53,660 bases of DNA. Origin: Phycisphaeraceae bacterium. Its GTDB lineage: Bacteria; Planctomycetota; Phycisphaerae; Phycisphaerales; UBA1924. How positions within the stretch are numbered: position 1 is the stretch's first letter; the number at the start of each line of letters is the position of its first letter. Below the pieces are notes generated by a model. It was not told the origin of the DNA, made no database searches, and was given only the letters and a program-made list of their open reading frames with translations. Below, piece after piece: positions 34,944 through 43,657 of the stretch. A program made the position numbers and the translations under genes. The stretch spans positions 1 to 53,660 of the forward strand of contig JAHBXD010000001.1 of assembly GCA_019636695.1 (NCBI GenBank), in the 5' to 3' direction.

Positions 34944-37822
34944 GTCGCCCCCCTCGCGGGGGCGCGGATTGAAACAAGGGCCAACTCATCGCCGACGACG
35001 GTTGTAAGTGTCGCCCCCCTCGCGGGGGCGCGGATTGAAACGCCGCCATGGCGCGGCTCCTCAAGCCCAACGGCGGTCGCCCCCCTCGCGGGGGCGCGGA
35101 TTGAAACAAGGTCATCACACCACCCGCGGCCGAACCGATCTGTCGCCCCCCTCGCGGGGGCGCGGATTGAAACCAGCGTTCCTCACCCTTGCGGCGACCC
35201 GACATGAGTCGCCCCCCTCGCGGGGGCGCGGATTGAAACATATCGGGTGCTCCTCTCAAAACTCAAAGGGCCGGGTCGCCCCCCTCGCGGGGGCGCGGAT
35301 TGAAACCGCAATAACGCCTGGGTCGTCAATCACATCGTGCGTCGCCCCCCTCGCGGGGGCGCGGATTGAAACATGCTCGGCCGCCAAGCCGGATCATCGG
35401 CGTAGACGTCGCCCCCCTCGCGGGGGCGCGGATTGAAACTTTCCCAGGGCCAGCACGCGCTCGGGCTGGAGCGCGGTCGCCCCCCTCGCGGGGGCGCGGA
35501 TTGAAACTATTGTGGGTGGCGCGATTTCTCGGCCACAATCACGTCGCCCCCCTCGCGGGGGCGCGGATTGAAACTTTCTGCGGTTCTTCTTCGACGACGC
35601 GGCGGCGTGGTCGCCCCCCTCGCGGGGGCGCGGATTGAAACGGCGTCATGCTCCCCAGCTATCTCGAGCTCTACGAGTCGCCCCCCTCGCGGGGGCGCGG
35701 ATTGAAACATGTGTGTCTTTTCGGCGCCGGTGGCGCGGGGCAGTCGCCCCCCTCGCGGGGGCGCGGATTGAAACCGCTTGGCACAGCGTGCGATCGGCGA
35801 CAAGGTGGGTCGCCCCCCTCGCGGGGGCGCGGATTGAAACCATGGTCCTACTCCTGCCCTCTCGGGCTTCCCCCGTCGCCCCCCTCGCGGGGGCGCGGAT
35901 TGAAACTCGCGGCCGGACTTGGGCGGCTTGGGCCGGGCCTGTCGCCCCCCTCGCGGGGGCGCGGATTGAAACTGCCCGTACAACAAGACGGGCTGGGCGT
36001 GGACGACGTCGCCCCCCTCGCGGGGGCGCGGATTGAAACCATCGGTCAGCCCTCCACCGGAACCTGCATGACGGTCGCCCCCCTCGCGGGGGCGCGGATT
36101 GAAACGGCGTCGGTGGCGCGGGGCATGAAAAAACCCCGGCCGTCGCCCCCCTCGCGGGGGCGCGGATTGAAACGTCGGCAGGCACAACCAGAGCGTCGTA
36201 GTCCACGTCGCCCCCCTCGCGGGGGCGCGGATTGAAACCTCGCAGCGCGTCGGCGAGGCATCCCTCGCCGGGGTCGCCCCCCTCGCGGGGGCGCGGATTG
36301 AAACCAGGTGGATGCGGTTGCACGCACGCCGGCGGAGAGTCGCCCCCCTCGCGGGGGCGCGGATTGAAACCTACCATCCCATTAGCGCAAACGGACGAAA
36401 TTTGTCGCCCCCCTCGCGGGGGCGCGGATTGAAACGGTCCGCCATGACCACGTACCTAGGCATGGGAAAGTCGCCCCCCTCGCGGGGGCGCGGATTGAAA
36501 CCGAGAGCGATCCCGGCCCGCGTGCGGCCGTCCTCGTCGCCCCCTCGCGGGGGCGCGGATTGAAACCATGCCGTCGATCCCGGGCATGAGAGAGGACGAA
36601 CGTCGCCCCCCTCGCGGGGGCGCGGATTGAAACTATTCGATGGTCCGTCAAGTGATCGTCGTGCTGGCGTCGCCCCCCTCGCGGGGGCGCGGATTGAAAC
36701 CCCTCGCTCATGCACGCGAGATCAGCAAGGTCGCGGTCGCCCCCCTCGCGGGGGCGCGGATTGAAACGGCGATCACTGATCAGGTCCTTGCGGCTGATCA
36801 CGTCGCCCCCCTCGCGGGGGCGCGGATTGAAACCCCCCCACAAGGTCTTCGACCTCAGCCGCGCCACCGTCGCCCCCCTCGCGGGGGCGCGGATTGAAAC
36901 GGCCAGTTCCTGACCTCGAAGTCGCTCATCCCACGTCGCCCCCCTCGCGGGGGCGCGGATTGAAACCCCGTCTCGCCGAGTTCGATCGGCGAGAAGATCG
37001 GTCGCCCCCCTCGCGGGGGCGCGGATTGAAACGTCCGTACATCGAAACAGGGTGAACTCTACACTTGTCGCCCCCCTCGCGGGGGCGCGGATTGAAACCT
37101 CCGGGATCTATAGTAATTGTTGATGAGGCCCAGTCGCCCCCCTCGCGGGGGCGCGGATTGAAACGGCCTCGATCGCGCTCCTCCTGGCAGTCTCGGCGGG
37201 TCGCCCCCCTCGCGGGGGCGCGGATTGAAACACCGTGCGTGATGCCGGCGGCGCCACGATCAACGTCGCCCCCCTCGCGGGGGCGCGGATTGAAACAACC
37301 ACGGCTCGAAGCGATGGGCGCAATGCTTCGGTCGCCCCCCTCGCGGGGGCGCGGATTGAAACTAAACATGACAGTCGATCGCGGCGGACTGGACTAGTCG
37401 CCCCCCTCGCGGGGGCGCGGATTGAAACGCTCACGGCGGACATGGTGCCCAAGCTCCTCGACGTCGCCCCCCTCGCGGGGGCGCGGATTGAAACCCTGCT
37501 CTCCCACCTACTCGGCCACTAGCCGAAGTCGCCCCCCTCGCGGGGGCGCGGATTGAAACTGCGCAACATCAACGACGAGGACGATGGCTGCCGTCGCCCC
37601 CCTCGCGGGGGCGCGGATTGAAACAACAACGTGTGTGGTCCTCTCTCCACATCCGGACGTCGCCCCCCTCGCGGGGGCGCGGATTGAAACGCCTCGCCCA
37701 CGCGGCTCGCGGTGCGATCTCCGGGGTCGCCCCCCTCGCGGGGGCGCGGATTGAAACGGCGGGAGCGACGAGGGCAAGGTGTTTGCCGCCGTCGCCCCCC
37801 TCGCGGGGGCGCGGATTGAATC
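34944..37822 (+). CRISPR. type I-C CRISPR array, 44 repeats and 43 spacers
   Basis: The 32-bp repeat begins GTCGCCCCCCTCG, continues CGGGGGCGC and ends GGATTGAAAC. Spacers are 33-36 bp. Repeat bases 3-9 and 15-21 form a 7-bp stem; cutting at its 3' base leaves an 11-nt handle ending ATTGAAAC, as Cas5c does in type I-C. Two repeats deviate: the one at 36536-36566 lacks one C (31 nt), and the last (37791-37822) ends GAATC instead of GAAAC, marking the leader-distal end. All spacers I compared are distinct. The array is long and uniform, suggesting active acquisition. I could not match spacers to targets. Confidence 0.98.
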
Positions 37823-38059
37823 GTATGCGTTGGTATGTCTTTGGTACCGGCGGCATAAAGCATAACGTGCCCTGCAAGTCCCGCTTTTGAGGTGGGAACG
37901 GAGCCTCGGATCGCTCTCTGCGCTTCGCTGTCGAAGCACACAATCCACAGAATCTGTCGCTTCCTGTCGGTTCCAGCCCCCGCAACAATTGGTCTCATGC
38001 TGCTGCGCAACTCCTGACGATGCAAAGGACTGCACGGAGATGCACTTTGAGGAGCGGTC

Positions 38060-38947
38060 ATGGCCAAGGCAACCAAGATCTCACGATCAGAGAAGCCGCA
38101 ACCCGTGGGTCACGCCACGGAGACTGAACGACACAAGCTGCGGCCAACCCAGCCGAATCCGACAGAAAGGTCGAAGATGATGCGTGACGTGGCGGGTTTG
38201 CTCACCAACGCTGCAGATAGCCTGAGGCAGTTCGCTCGCGATGTGCCGGCGTACCTGGTTCTTCATGGTGACCAGTACATTCCCCCTGATGTCATGAGCG
38301 CTGGCGTCGCCGGTACCATGGCGACGCAGGAACTGGATCTGTCGTTTTATGCCGCTCTCGCTGCACTCGACACGGCCCTCAAGCGGCTGGGTGCCTGTGA
38401 CGAGAATGGCATCGGTCTGCAGGAGCACTTGGTGTGTTCTTGGGAGAGTTGGGGATGCTGCGGCCCACGTGACGATTTGCTGACCTTCAGACTCCAAATT
38501 CTCAGACTGGCGCAGGCGATACACGTCCGTTGGTCCGAACACCGGAAAGGCTACTGCGGCTCACCCGATGATGGCGTCGCGGGACAAATCTCATTGGAAC
38601 TCCTGCGGTGGGCGAATGCGATGGCGGTGTCGCTCGAAGGCGATGCGAGGTCTCTACTTCAACGGGTGGAGAGCGACTCGCGTCTCCGGGACCGCCTTTC
38701 CTCACTCCCACTTCGTACTCAGGCGGTGTGGAACATGCTGGATGCCTTGGGGGAGGGCGAAGGACTGACGGGTTCGCAGATCATCGACAAACTTCGAACT
38801 AAGGGCCGGCAGATCAATTCGAATGTGCTCACCAGTCGGATCATTCCAAGCCTTAAACCCTTCTGCGTACGCAATAACATGGGCAGGGGCTACTTCATCG
38901 ATCGCAGAGCAGTCCCTGACGATGACCGCGCGCTGCCAGCGCGGTAA
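38060..38947 (+). CDS. hypothetical protein with a C-terminal winged-helix-like region
   Basis: A 295-residue protein with GAGGAG 6 bases before its ATG. I do not recognise the family. Residues ~40-190 are mainly helical with several Cys/Trp pairs (CSWESWGCCG). The C-terminal ~80 residues (LRTQAVWNMLDALGEGEGLT, GSQIIDKLRTKGR, GRGYFIDR) look like a winged helix. It is the first gene after the CRISPR array but is not a known Cas protein. It could be island cargo, possibly defence-related; this is only a guess from position. Confidence 0.6.
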   Translation: MAKATKISRSEKPQPVGHATETERHKLRPTQPNPTERSKMMRDVAGLLTNAADSLRQFARDVPAYLVLHGDQYIPPDVMSAGVAGTMATQELDLSFYAALAALDTALKRLGACDENGIGLQEHLVCSWESWGCCGPRDDLLTFRLQILRLAQAIHVRWSEHRKGYCGSPDDGVAGQISLELLRWANAMAVSLEGDARSLLQRVESDSRLRDRLSSLPLRTQAVWNMLDALGEGEGLTGSQIIDKLRTKGRQINSNVLTSRIIPSLKPFCVRNNMGRGYFIDRRAVPDDDRALPAR

Positions 38948-38988
38948 CCGCGCTGTTTACACTGGTTTGCCGAACGCAATCGTTCTGC

Positions 38989-39234
38989 ATGCCTATACAC
39001 ACGCTTTCCCGCACGTTCCCGCCCGCCCCGCACGACCGCCTCCTCACCATCGAAGACCTCGTCGCCCGGCTCCGGCGCTGCAAGCGCGCCATTTACGAAG
39101 ACGTCGCCGCAGGCCGTATCCCGGCACCCATCCGGATCGGCAGGAGCGTCCGCTGGCGGGAGAGTGAAATCGCGGCGTGGATTGCCGCGGGTTGCCCGCC
39201 CATTCGCCCCCAGAGCGAGAACGGGGCCGCCTGA
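38989..39234 (+). CDS. small HTH protein, AlpA/excisionase-like
   Basis: An 81-residue protein with a MerR-like HTH_17 domain: LLTIEDLVARLRRCKRAIYE, then GRIPAPIRIGRSVRWRESEI and AAWIAAG. That is the AlpA/excisionase pattern of small DNA-binding proteins on integrated elements. The start could be a few codons later. Its stop overlaps the next ATG (TGATG), so the two genes are coupled. It is a candidate directionality factor for the island integrase or a replication-module regulator. Confidence 0.75.
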   Translation: MPIHTLSRTFPPAPHDRLLTIEDLVARLRRCKRAIYEDVAAGRIPAPIRIGRSVRWRESEIAAWIAAGCPPIRPQSENGAA

Positions 39235-40127
39235 TGGCCGTCCTCGCTTCCATCACGCCCGACGGTGTCGGCCCGCCACGTGGCCCGGACGACGCAGCCA
39301 AGAGGTCTCGCCCGGCTCGACGAGGATGGACGCCTACGGACTGGATGGACGCCATTACGCGGCTCGGCTTGCGCGGCACTGAGGCGGCGATCATGACGGC
39401 CGCCGTGCGCTGGGCGGATTGGGCAACGGGCTTTTCGATTCGACCGAGCATCGAGACGTGGGCCGAAGCGGCGGGATGCGACCCAAGAACGGCTCAGCGT
39501 GCCATCCGACGACTGGAGAAGAAGGGCCTGCTGGTCTGCGTGTATCGCAGCAAGGGCAACAAGAAGGCTTCTGAGTACGCCTTCGGATTCATGCCGGATG
39601 AGGCGTTTAAGCCGACGATTCCGACGCCAGCGCAGCCCGAGTCCCACCCCGGCAATCCGTCCATTTCACCCCGGCAATCTGTCCAGTTCACCCCGGCAGA
39701 TTGCCACCCCAACAACCATACCAACCATCAAAAACATCAATCAAATGGTTCTGAAGAGGAAGTCGCTTCTTCTGTTGATGGATGGATGGCCAAACCCCCA
39801 TCCGAAGAACCCGTCGATGAAAAGGCAGTGATCCGGAAGGTCCTGCTGCAACACGGCGTGAGCGGACCCAATCTCGACCTTCTCGCAAACGCCGAAGACA
39901 TCACGCCCGAGGCGATCGCTTCTGAGTTCGCGGACATCCGAAGCGACGTGAAGGTGCGGAAGGCCTCGGCGGTTCTCGTCGAGCGACTCGCAGCCCGGTT
40001 CGGAGTGACGCTGAAACGCCGCCTTGCGTTGCCCGCAAAGTCTCTCGATACGATCGCCAAACTCGATGCGATGCGGCGGCGGTCATCTGGTTTCCTCGAT
40101 TCAGAAGATCGGAGGACGCTGAAATGA
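39234..40127 (+). CDS. helix-turn-helix protein, possible element replication or regulatory protein
   Basis: A 297-residue protein. Residues ~35-115 contain a winged-helix resembling HTH_36 (RPSIETWAEAAGCDPRTAQR, then AIRRLEKKGLLVCVYRS), as in replication initiators and phage O-like proteins. A polar linker rich in Pro, Asn, His and Gln follows, then a helical C-terminal region. The ATG at 39234 overlaps the stop of the AlpA-like gene. No helicase-loader motif is clear. Position between two excisionase-like genes supports a mobile-element function. Confidence 0.65.
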   Translation: MAVLASITPDGVGPPRGPDDAAKRSRPARRGWTPTDWMDAITRLGLRGTEAAIMTAAVRWADWATGFSIRPSIETWAEAAGCDPRTAQRAIRRLEKKGLLVCVYRSKGNKKASEYAFGFMPDEAFKPTIPTPAQPESHPGNPSISPRQSVQFTPADCHPNNHTNHQKHQSNGSEEEVASSVDGWMAKPPSEEPVDEKAVIRKVLLQHGVSGPNLDLLANAEDITPEAIASEFADIRSDVKVRKASAVLVERLAARFGVTLKRRLALPAKSLDTIAKLDAMRRRSSGFLDSEDRRTLK

Positions 40128-40188
40128 CGCCGCCAGCGCTCGCGTCGGAACCCCAGCATCACGCGCCGTCGGCGACCGGAGGTTCGAC

Positions 40189-40419
40189 TTGAGCCGCCAC
40201 ACGCCTCCAGAGCCCCCGGGCATCAAGCCGCTCCTGACCTACCGCCAGGCGGCGGATGTTCTCGGCGTCACGGAGCGGTCCATCAGGAATTACGTCAAGG
40301 ACGGGGTGCTGCCAGCCGTCCGCTTCTGCGGCAACGTGCGGATTGACCAGAGCGACCTTCAGGCGTTCATCGAGCGGAACAAGCGGGGCGGTTCACCGGG
40401 CACCGAGGACGCCGCATGA
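40189..40419 (+). CDS. small HTH_17 DNA-binding protein, second excisionase-like
   Basis: A 76-residue protein starting at TTG 40189 (CCGGAGG about 7 bases before). The HTH_17 domain reads LTYRQAADVLGVTERSIRNY, then VKDGVLPAVRFCGNVRIDQSDL and QAFIERNKRGG. It is the gene immediately before the island integrase, the common place for a recombination directionality factor. A repressor role is the alternative. Confidence 0.8.
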   Translation: MSRHTPPEPPGIKPLLTYRQAADVLGVTERSIRNYVKDGVLPAVRFCGNVRIDQSDLQAFIERNKRGGSPGTEDAA

Positions 40420-40536
40420 GCCGCCATGCCCCGCGTCACCGCCGTCACCCCATCACCCGCGATTGTGGAATCTTCTCTCGCCCGGCCTTGAAGCATCGGA
40501 GCGTCCGAGCCTGACTGTCAGCAAGGAGGTTGACCC

Positions 40537-41766
40537 ATGGCCAGCATCACCACTCGCCCCAACGGCAGTAGGTTCATCTCGTTCCGCGAAGCCGACGGCA
40601 GCGCGCGCCACATCACCCTCGGCAAGGTGAATCGTCGCTACGCCGAAGTGCTCAAGATCCGCATCGAAGACCTCGTGAGCGCTGCAATCCACCAGCACCC
40701 GCCCACCGACGAGACCAGCCGCTGGCTCCTCGGCATCGACGACCGGCTCTACGCCAAACTCGCCGCGGTCGGCCTCGTCCGAGACCGCCAAGTCGCCTCC
40801 CTCGGGTCGATCGTGGAACGCTACATCACGGAGCGCGAGGACACCCTCAAGCCCGAGAGCATCCGCAAACTCAAACAGACCAAGGCCAAGGTCCTCGAGT
40901 ACTTCGACGAAGCCACGCCCGCGCGGCAGATCACGCCCGACGAAGCCTCCGACTGGCGACGCTGGCTTAAGGATCAGGGGCTCTCTGAAGCCGCCGTCCG
41001 CACGCACAGCGGCAACGTCAAGACCATGCTGGCCGAGGCCAAGCGTCGCAAGATCATCAGCGAGAACCCGTTTGAACTGCTCCGCAGCGGGCCGACGCCG
41101 AGCAAGTACACCCGGTACATCACCCCCGAAGAAATCGACCGCGTCATCGCCGCGTGTCCACACTCGGAGTGGCGGCTACTCTTCGGGCTCGCCCGCTACG
41201 CCGGGCTGCGCATTCCCAGCGAGTCGCAGCGACTGACCTGGGCCGACGTGGACTTCGAGCGGGGTCGTCTGACGGTCCACAGCCCCAAGACCGAACGGTG
41301 GGAGGGCCACGATCAGCGCGTGGTCCCGATCACACCGAAGTTGATGACGCTGCTGCGTGACCGATTCGAGACGATGCCCGAGGGCGAAGCGCCGCTGGTG
41401 ACCATCGGCGGCAAAGGGGCCGTGATTCGCCCCGTGCGGAAGATCTGGGCGTGGGCGGGGGTCGAGCCGTGGGATCGTCTCTGGCAGACGCTGCGCTCGT
41501 CCTGCGAAAAGGAATGGGCAATGACCCACCCGCAGTTTGCCGTGAGCCGGTGGATCGGCCACAGCATCACGATCAGCGGCAGGCACTACGCTAACGCCGT
41601 GCCGGATGAGTTGTTCGAGCGGGTGTCGGGGATAGGGTTGGGCAGCACGCCGCAGGCCGCGGCGGTGGTTGCCACGCGGGCGAGAGGCGAAGAGGCCATG
41701 ATGACTCGGAGATGCACCCGAACACCTGCGCGCAGCGCAATGCGCAGCGGCAATCGTCGGCAATGA
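40537..41766 (+). CDS. tyrosine integrase of the tmRNA-inserted island
   Basis: A 409-residue tyrosine recombinase. An N-terminal arm-binding segment (SRFISFREADGSARHITLGK), a core-binding helical domain (~residues 90-170), and a catalytic domain with Arg in ARYAGLRIPSESQRL and GHSITISGRHYAN carrying His and the nucleophile Tyr. It ends 132 bases before the right repeat and reads toward the tmRNA 3' end. GCAAGGAGG lies about 5 bases before the ATG. It should catalyse insertion into and excision from the tmRNA gene. A near-identical but truncated copy lies at 8799-9302. Confidence 0.93.
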   Translation: MASITTRPNGSRFISFREADGSARHITLGKVNRRYAEVLKIRIEDLVSAAIHQHPPTDETSRWLLGIDDRLYAKLAAVGLVRDRQVASLGSIVERYITEREDTLKPESIRKLKQTKAKVLEYFDEATPARQITPDEASDWRRWLKDQGLSEAAVRTHSGNVKTMLAEAKRRKIISENPFELLRSGPTPSKYTRYITPEEIDRVIAACPHSEWRLLFGLARYAGLRIPSESQRLTWADVDFERGRLTVHSPKTERWEGHDQRVVPITPKLMTLLRDRFETMPEGEAPLVTIGGKGAVIRPVRKIWAWAGVEPWDRLWQTLRSSCEKEWAMTHPQFAVSRWIGHSITISGRHYANAVPDELFERVSGIGLGSTPQAAAVVATRARGEEAMMTRRCTRTPARSAMRSGNRRQ

Positions 41767-41898
41767 GCGGAAAATCGCGGAAGTCGCATCGAGTTCGGGG
41801 ATGATCCCAACGGTTCGGCGGCCTCGCAAGCCGCGCGAGATTCCGCGATTTGCCGCGGGATTCCGCTCGTTGCCGGAGTCCCGCCGCAAAAACGCGCA

Positions 41899-41937
41899 AC
41901 ACAAAGAAATGGAGCCGGGGGGAATCGAACCCCCGTG
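41899..41937. repeat. right attachment site (attR), overlapping the tmRNA 3' end
   Basis: Identical over 39 bases to 9576-9614. Here it is part of a complete tmRNA, containing its T-arm and acceptor strand, so this copy restores the gene after insertion. Confidence 0.88.
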
Positions 41938-42257
41938 TCGTGACAGTCAGCTGATCGCCTCTACGCGTGTGTTCGATGTGTTGATCTCAGCCTTGGGGCG
42001 GCCATCGACAACCTCCCCTCGGCCCAGCAGCCGGTAAAATCTTACCGAGGCGCCCGGCGGCGCCGCGCTTTCGGCCAGCCCGATGTCTTCGATCCCCGCC
42101 CCATCGGGCGTCAGGCGGAGATCGCACGGCCTATCAGGCCGCGAGACGATAACCGCTGTTGTTGGCAGTTATTGTGTTGCGTGCTTTTGACGCGGCATGC
42201 ACGCCCCTCGACGCGCCACAATCAGCCTTCCCTGTCCGGTCGATACCGATCGGCCCC
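41910..42257 (-). ncRNA. ssrA: tmRNA (one-piece)
   Basis: Read on the minus strand, the RNA starts GGGGCCGATCGGTATCGACC, the tmRNA 5' end (E. coli GGGGCTGATTCTGGATTCGAC). It ends with T-arm GGGGGTTCGATTCCCCC and CGGCTCC plus A. The 5' GGGGCCG pairs with CGGCTCC over 7 bp with one G-U. The tag frame lies at 42134-42166: after ATAACT the resume codon GCC begins ANNSGYRLAA then TGA, followed directly by TAG. The LAA end is the usual protease signal. CCA is not encoded. Length is 348 nt. It rescues stalled ribosomes. The 3' end is the island's integration site. Confidence 0.95.
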
Positions 42258-42333
42258 AGTTGTCAATGTACACCGAATGCTGCCACCCGGTTACCCAAGT
42301 TTACGCTGCTTCCGGGGTGGGCGTTCAAAGTAC

Positions 42334-43409
42334 ATGCGAACTCCAAAAACTTATCGGAACCGATACGGATCCAGATCGTATCACGCACATGTCAGGCCCT
42401 TGCGATTCGACGTCGGGCGCGTCGCGATCAAACCGAGTGGTCCACGAGTTCTCCCGCCTAGACTGCGATGCCCGAAGGCACGAACCAGAGCTGTTCTGGT
42501 GCACCGCGACCGGAGGCAGTCTTTGTATCAGCGACCGACAAGGGTGTCTCTTCCCCCTCTCCCCGCCGTAAAGGCGCACGCCGATGCCAAGCCATGGACC
42601 AGGTTCGATGGCATCGAGGTTGTTGCTGGAGACGAACTGGATTTCAATTCACGGATCGCCCGCGACCCGTATGCGTTGCCTGCAACACCCGATCGCGAGG
42701 GATATCACGGCCAAAGGCACTTTGATTACTGGTTGAGCGGCCTCAAAGACTACCTGCTGATTCGACAGCGGCTGCGCCACGCCACGGGGGGGGCCACCTG
42801 ACCCAAGGCCGGCGAGTGCTCGATTTCGGGTGTGCCAGCGGGCGCGTGCTGCGGCACTTTGCCTGCCAGGCAGATGGGCTTGAGGTCTGGGGATGCGATA
42901 TCTCGCCTTCGCACGTGGCATGGGTGCGGCGGCATCTCCCACCATCCATCAAAATGTTCGACAATCACGCGCTTCCGAGTCTGCCGCTGGAAGACAACAG
43001 TTTCGATCTCGTCTATGCCTTCAGTGTCTTCAGTCATCTCGATGAGCACGAACTGGGGTGGTTGCTCGAACTGCGCCGAATCCTGCGTCCCGGTGGGTTC
43101 GCCTACCTGACAACGCACACGGACCACACCTGGAGCATCCTCAAACCTGAGCACGGGGTCTACCAGGGGTTATTGACACGCATGGAAGGCAGCGACCCGC
43201 CTATCGAGCGCTCGCCCGAGATGTTCAAGTCGCCCCTGCCGGCGGAACGCGTGGTCTTCTGGGCCAAAGGCGCCACGGTGTACGGCAGAAATGTCTTCCA
43301 TTCGACAGACTACATCCGGGCGACGTGGGGCCGCTTCTTTGAAATCAGCGCCATACATCGCGAAGGCGCATACTACCAGGATGTAATCCTGCTCAGAAAA
43401 CCTGCCTGA
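42334..43409 (+). pseudogene. SAM-dependent methyltransferase split by a frameshift in a run of eight G
   Basis: The upstream part ends RHFDYWLSGLKDYLLIRQRL then RHATGG in one frame. The downstream part continues HLTQGRRVLDFGCASGRVLR in another, which is the normal continuation into methyltransferase motif I (LDFGCASG). The break lies in a G-tract at 42786-42793; one additional G restores one frame. Motif III-like DLVYAFSVFSHLDEHEL and RPGGFAYLTTH follow, as in small class I methyltransferases. The start at 42334 is uncertain because the region before about 42570 is not protein-like. It could be phase-variable, a decayed gene or a homopolymer sequencing error. Confidence 0.72.
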
Positions 43410-43657
43410 ATGCTCGCGTGGCCGGTGCGCCTTTCAGGGGTCCACCGAGTCAGGGAAACTACCCCAGTGCGAGGCTCGGTTGAGACACAAATCGCACGTA
43501 GGTTCTCAAAACCAGGGGTTCCCTTGGCTACTCATGCGAAAAACATCATCTCTTGTCCTGTATATCCGCTATATTAAAACGGATCAGCATTCAGATGTTG
43601 CGGCGGGTATTGCCGCGATCGTCACATACGCCCCTCCAAGGGGCCGCAGGGGGTTTC

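Larger units (their letters stand above)
9576..41937 (+). mobile_element. genomic island integrated in the tmRNA gene, bounded by 39-bp repeats
   Basis: Perfect 39-bp direct repeats (9576-9614 and 41899-41937) containing the tmRNA T-arm and acceptor 3' strand bound the region. A tyrosine integrase reads into the right repeat, the usual layout for elements using a tRNA or tmRNA attB. Cargo includes a sulfur-assimilation module, phage-type genes, a complete type I-C CRISPR-Cas locus and excisionase-like proteins. The intact tmRNA is kept at the right end because the element replaces the 3' end it interrupts. Whether the element still excises is unknown. Confidence 0.85.

Noticed and set aside
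34794..37890. Many overlapping open frames with repeating [10 protein letters not shown] or PPSRGRGLK units on both strands, resembling repeat proteins
   Set aside because: They are translations through the CRISPR array; 32-bp repeats plus 34-bp spacers give a 66-bp period divisible by three, which keeps frames open.
42172..42330. N-terminal extension of the methyltransferase frame
   Set aside because: It overlaps the tmRNA gene and reads like non-coding sequence; the tmRNA explains the bases.
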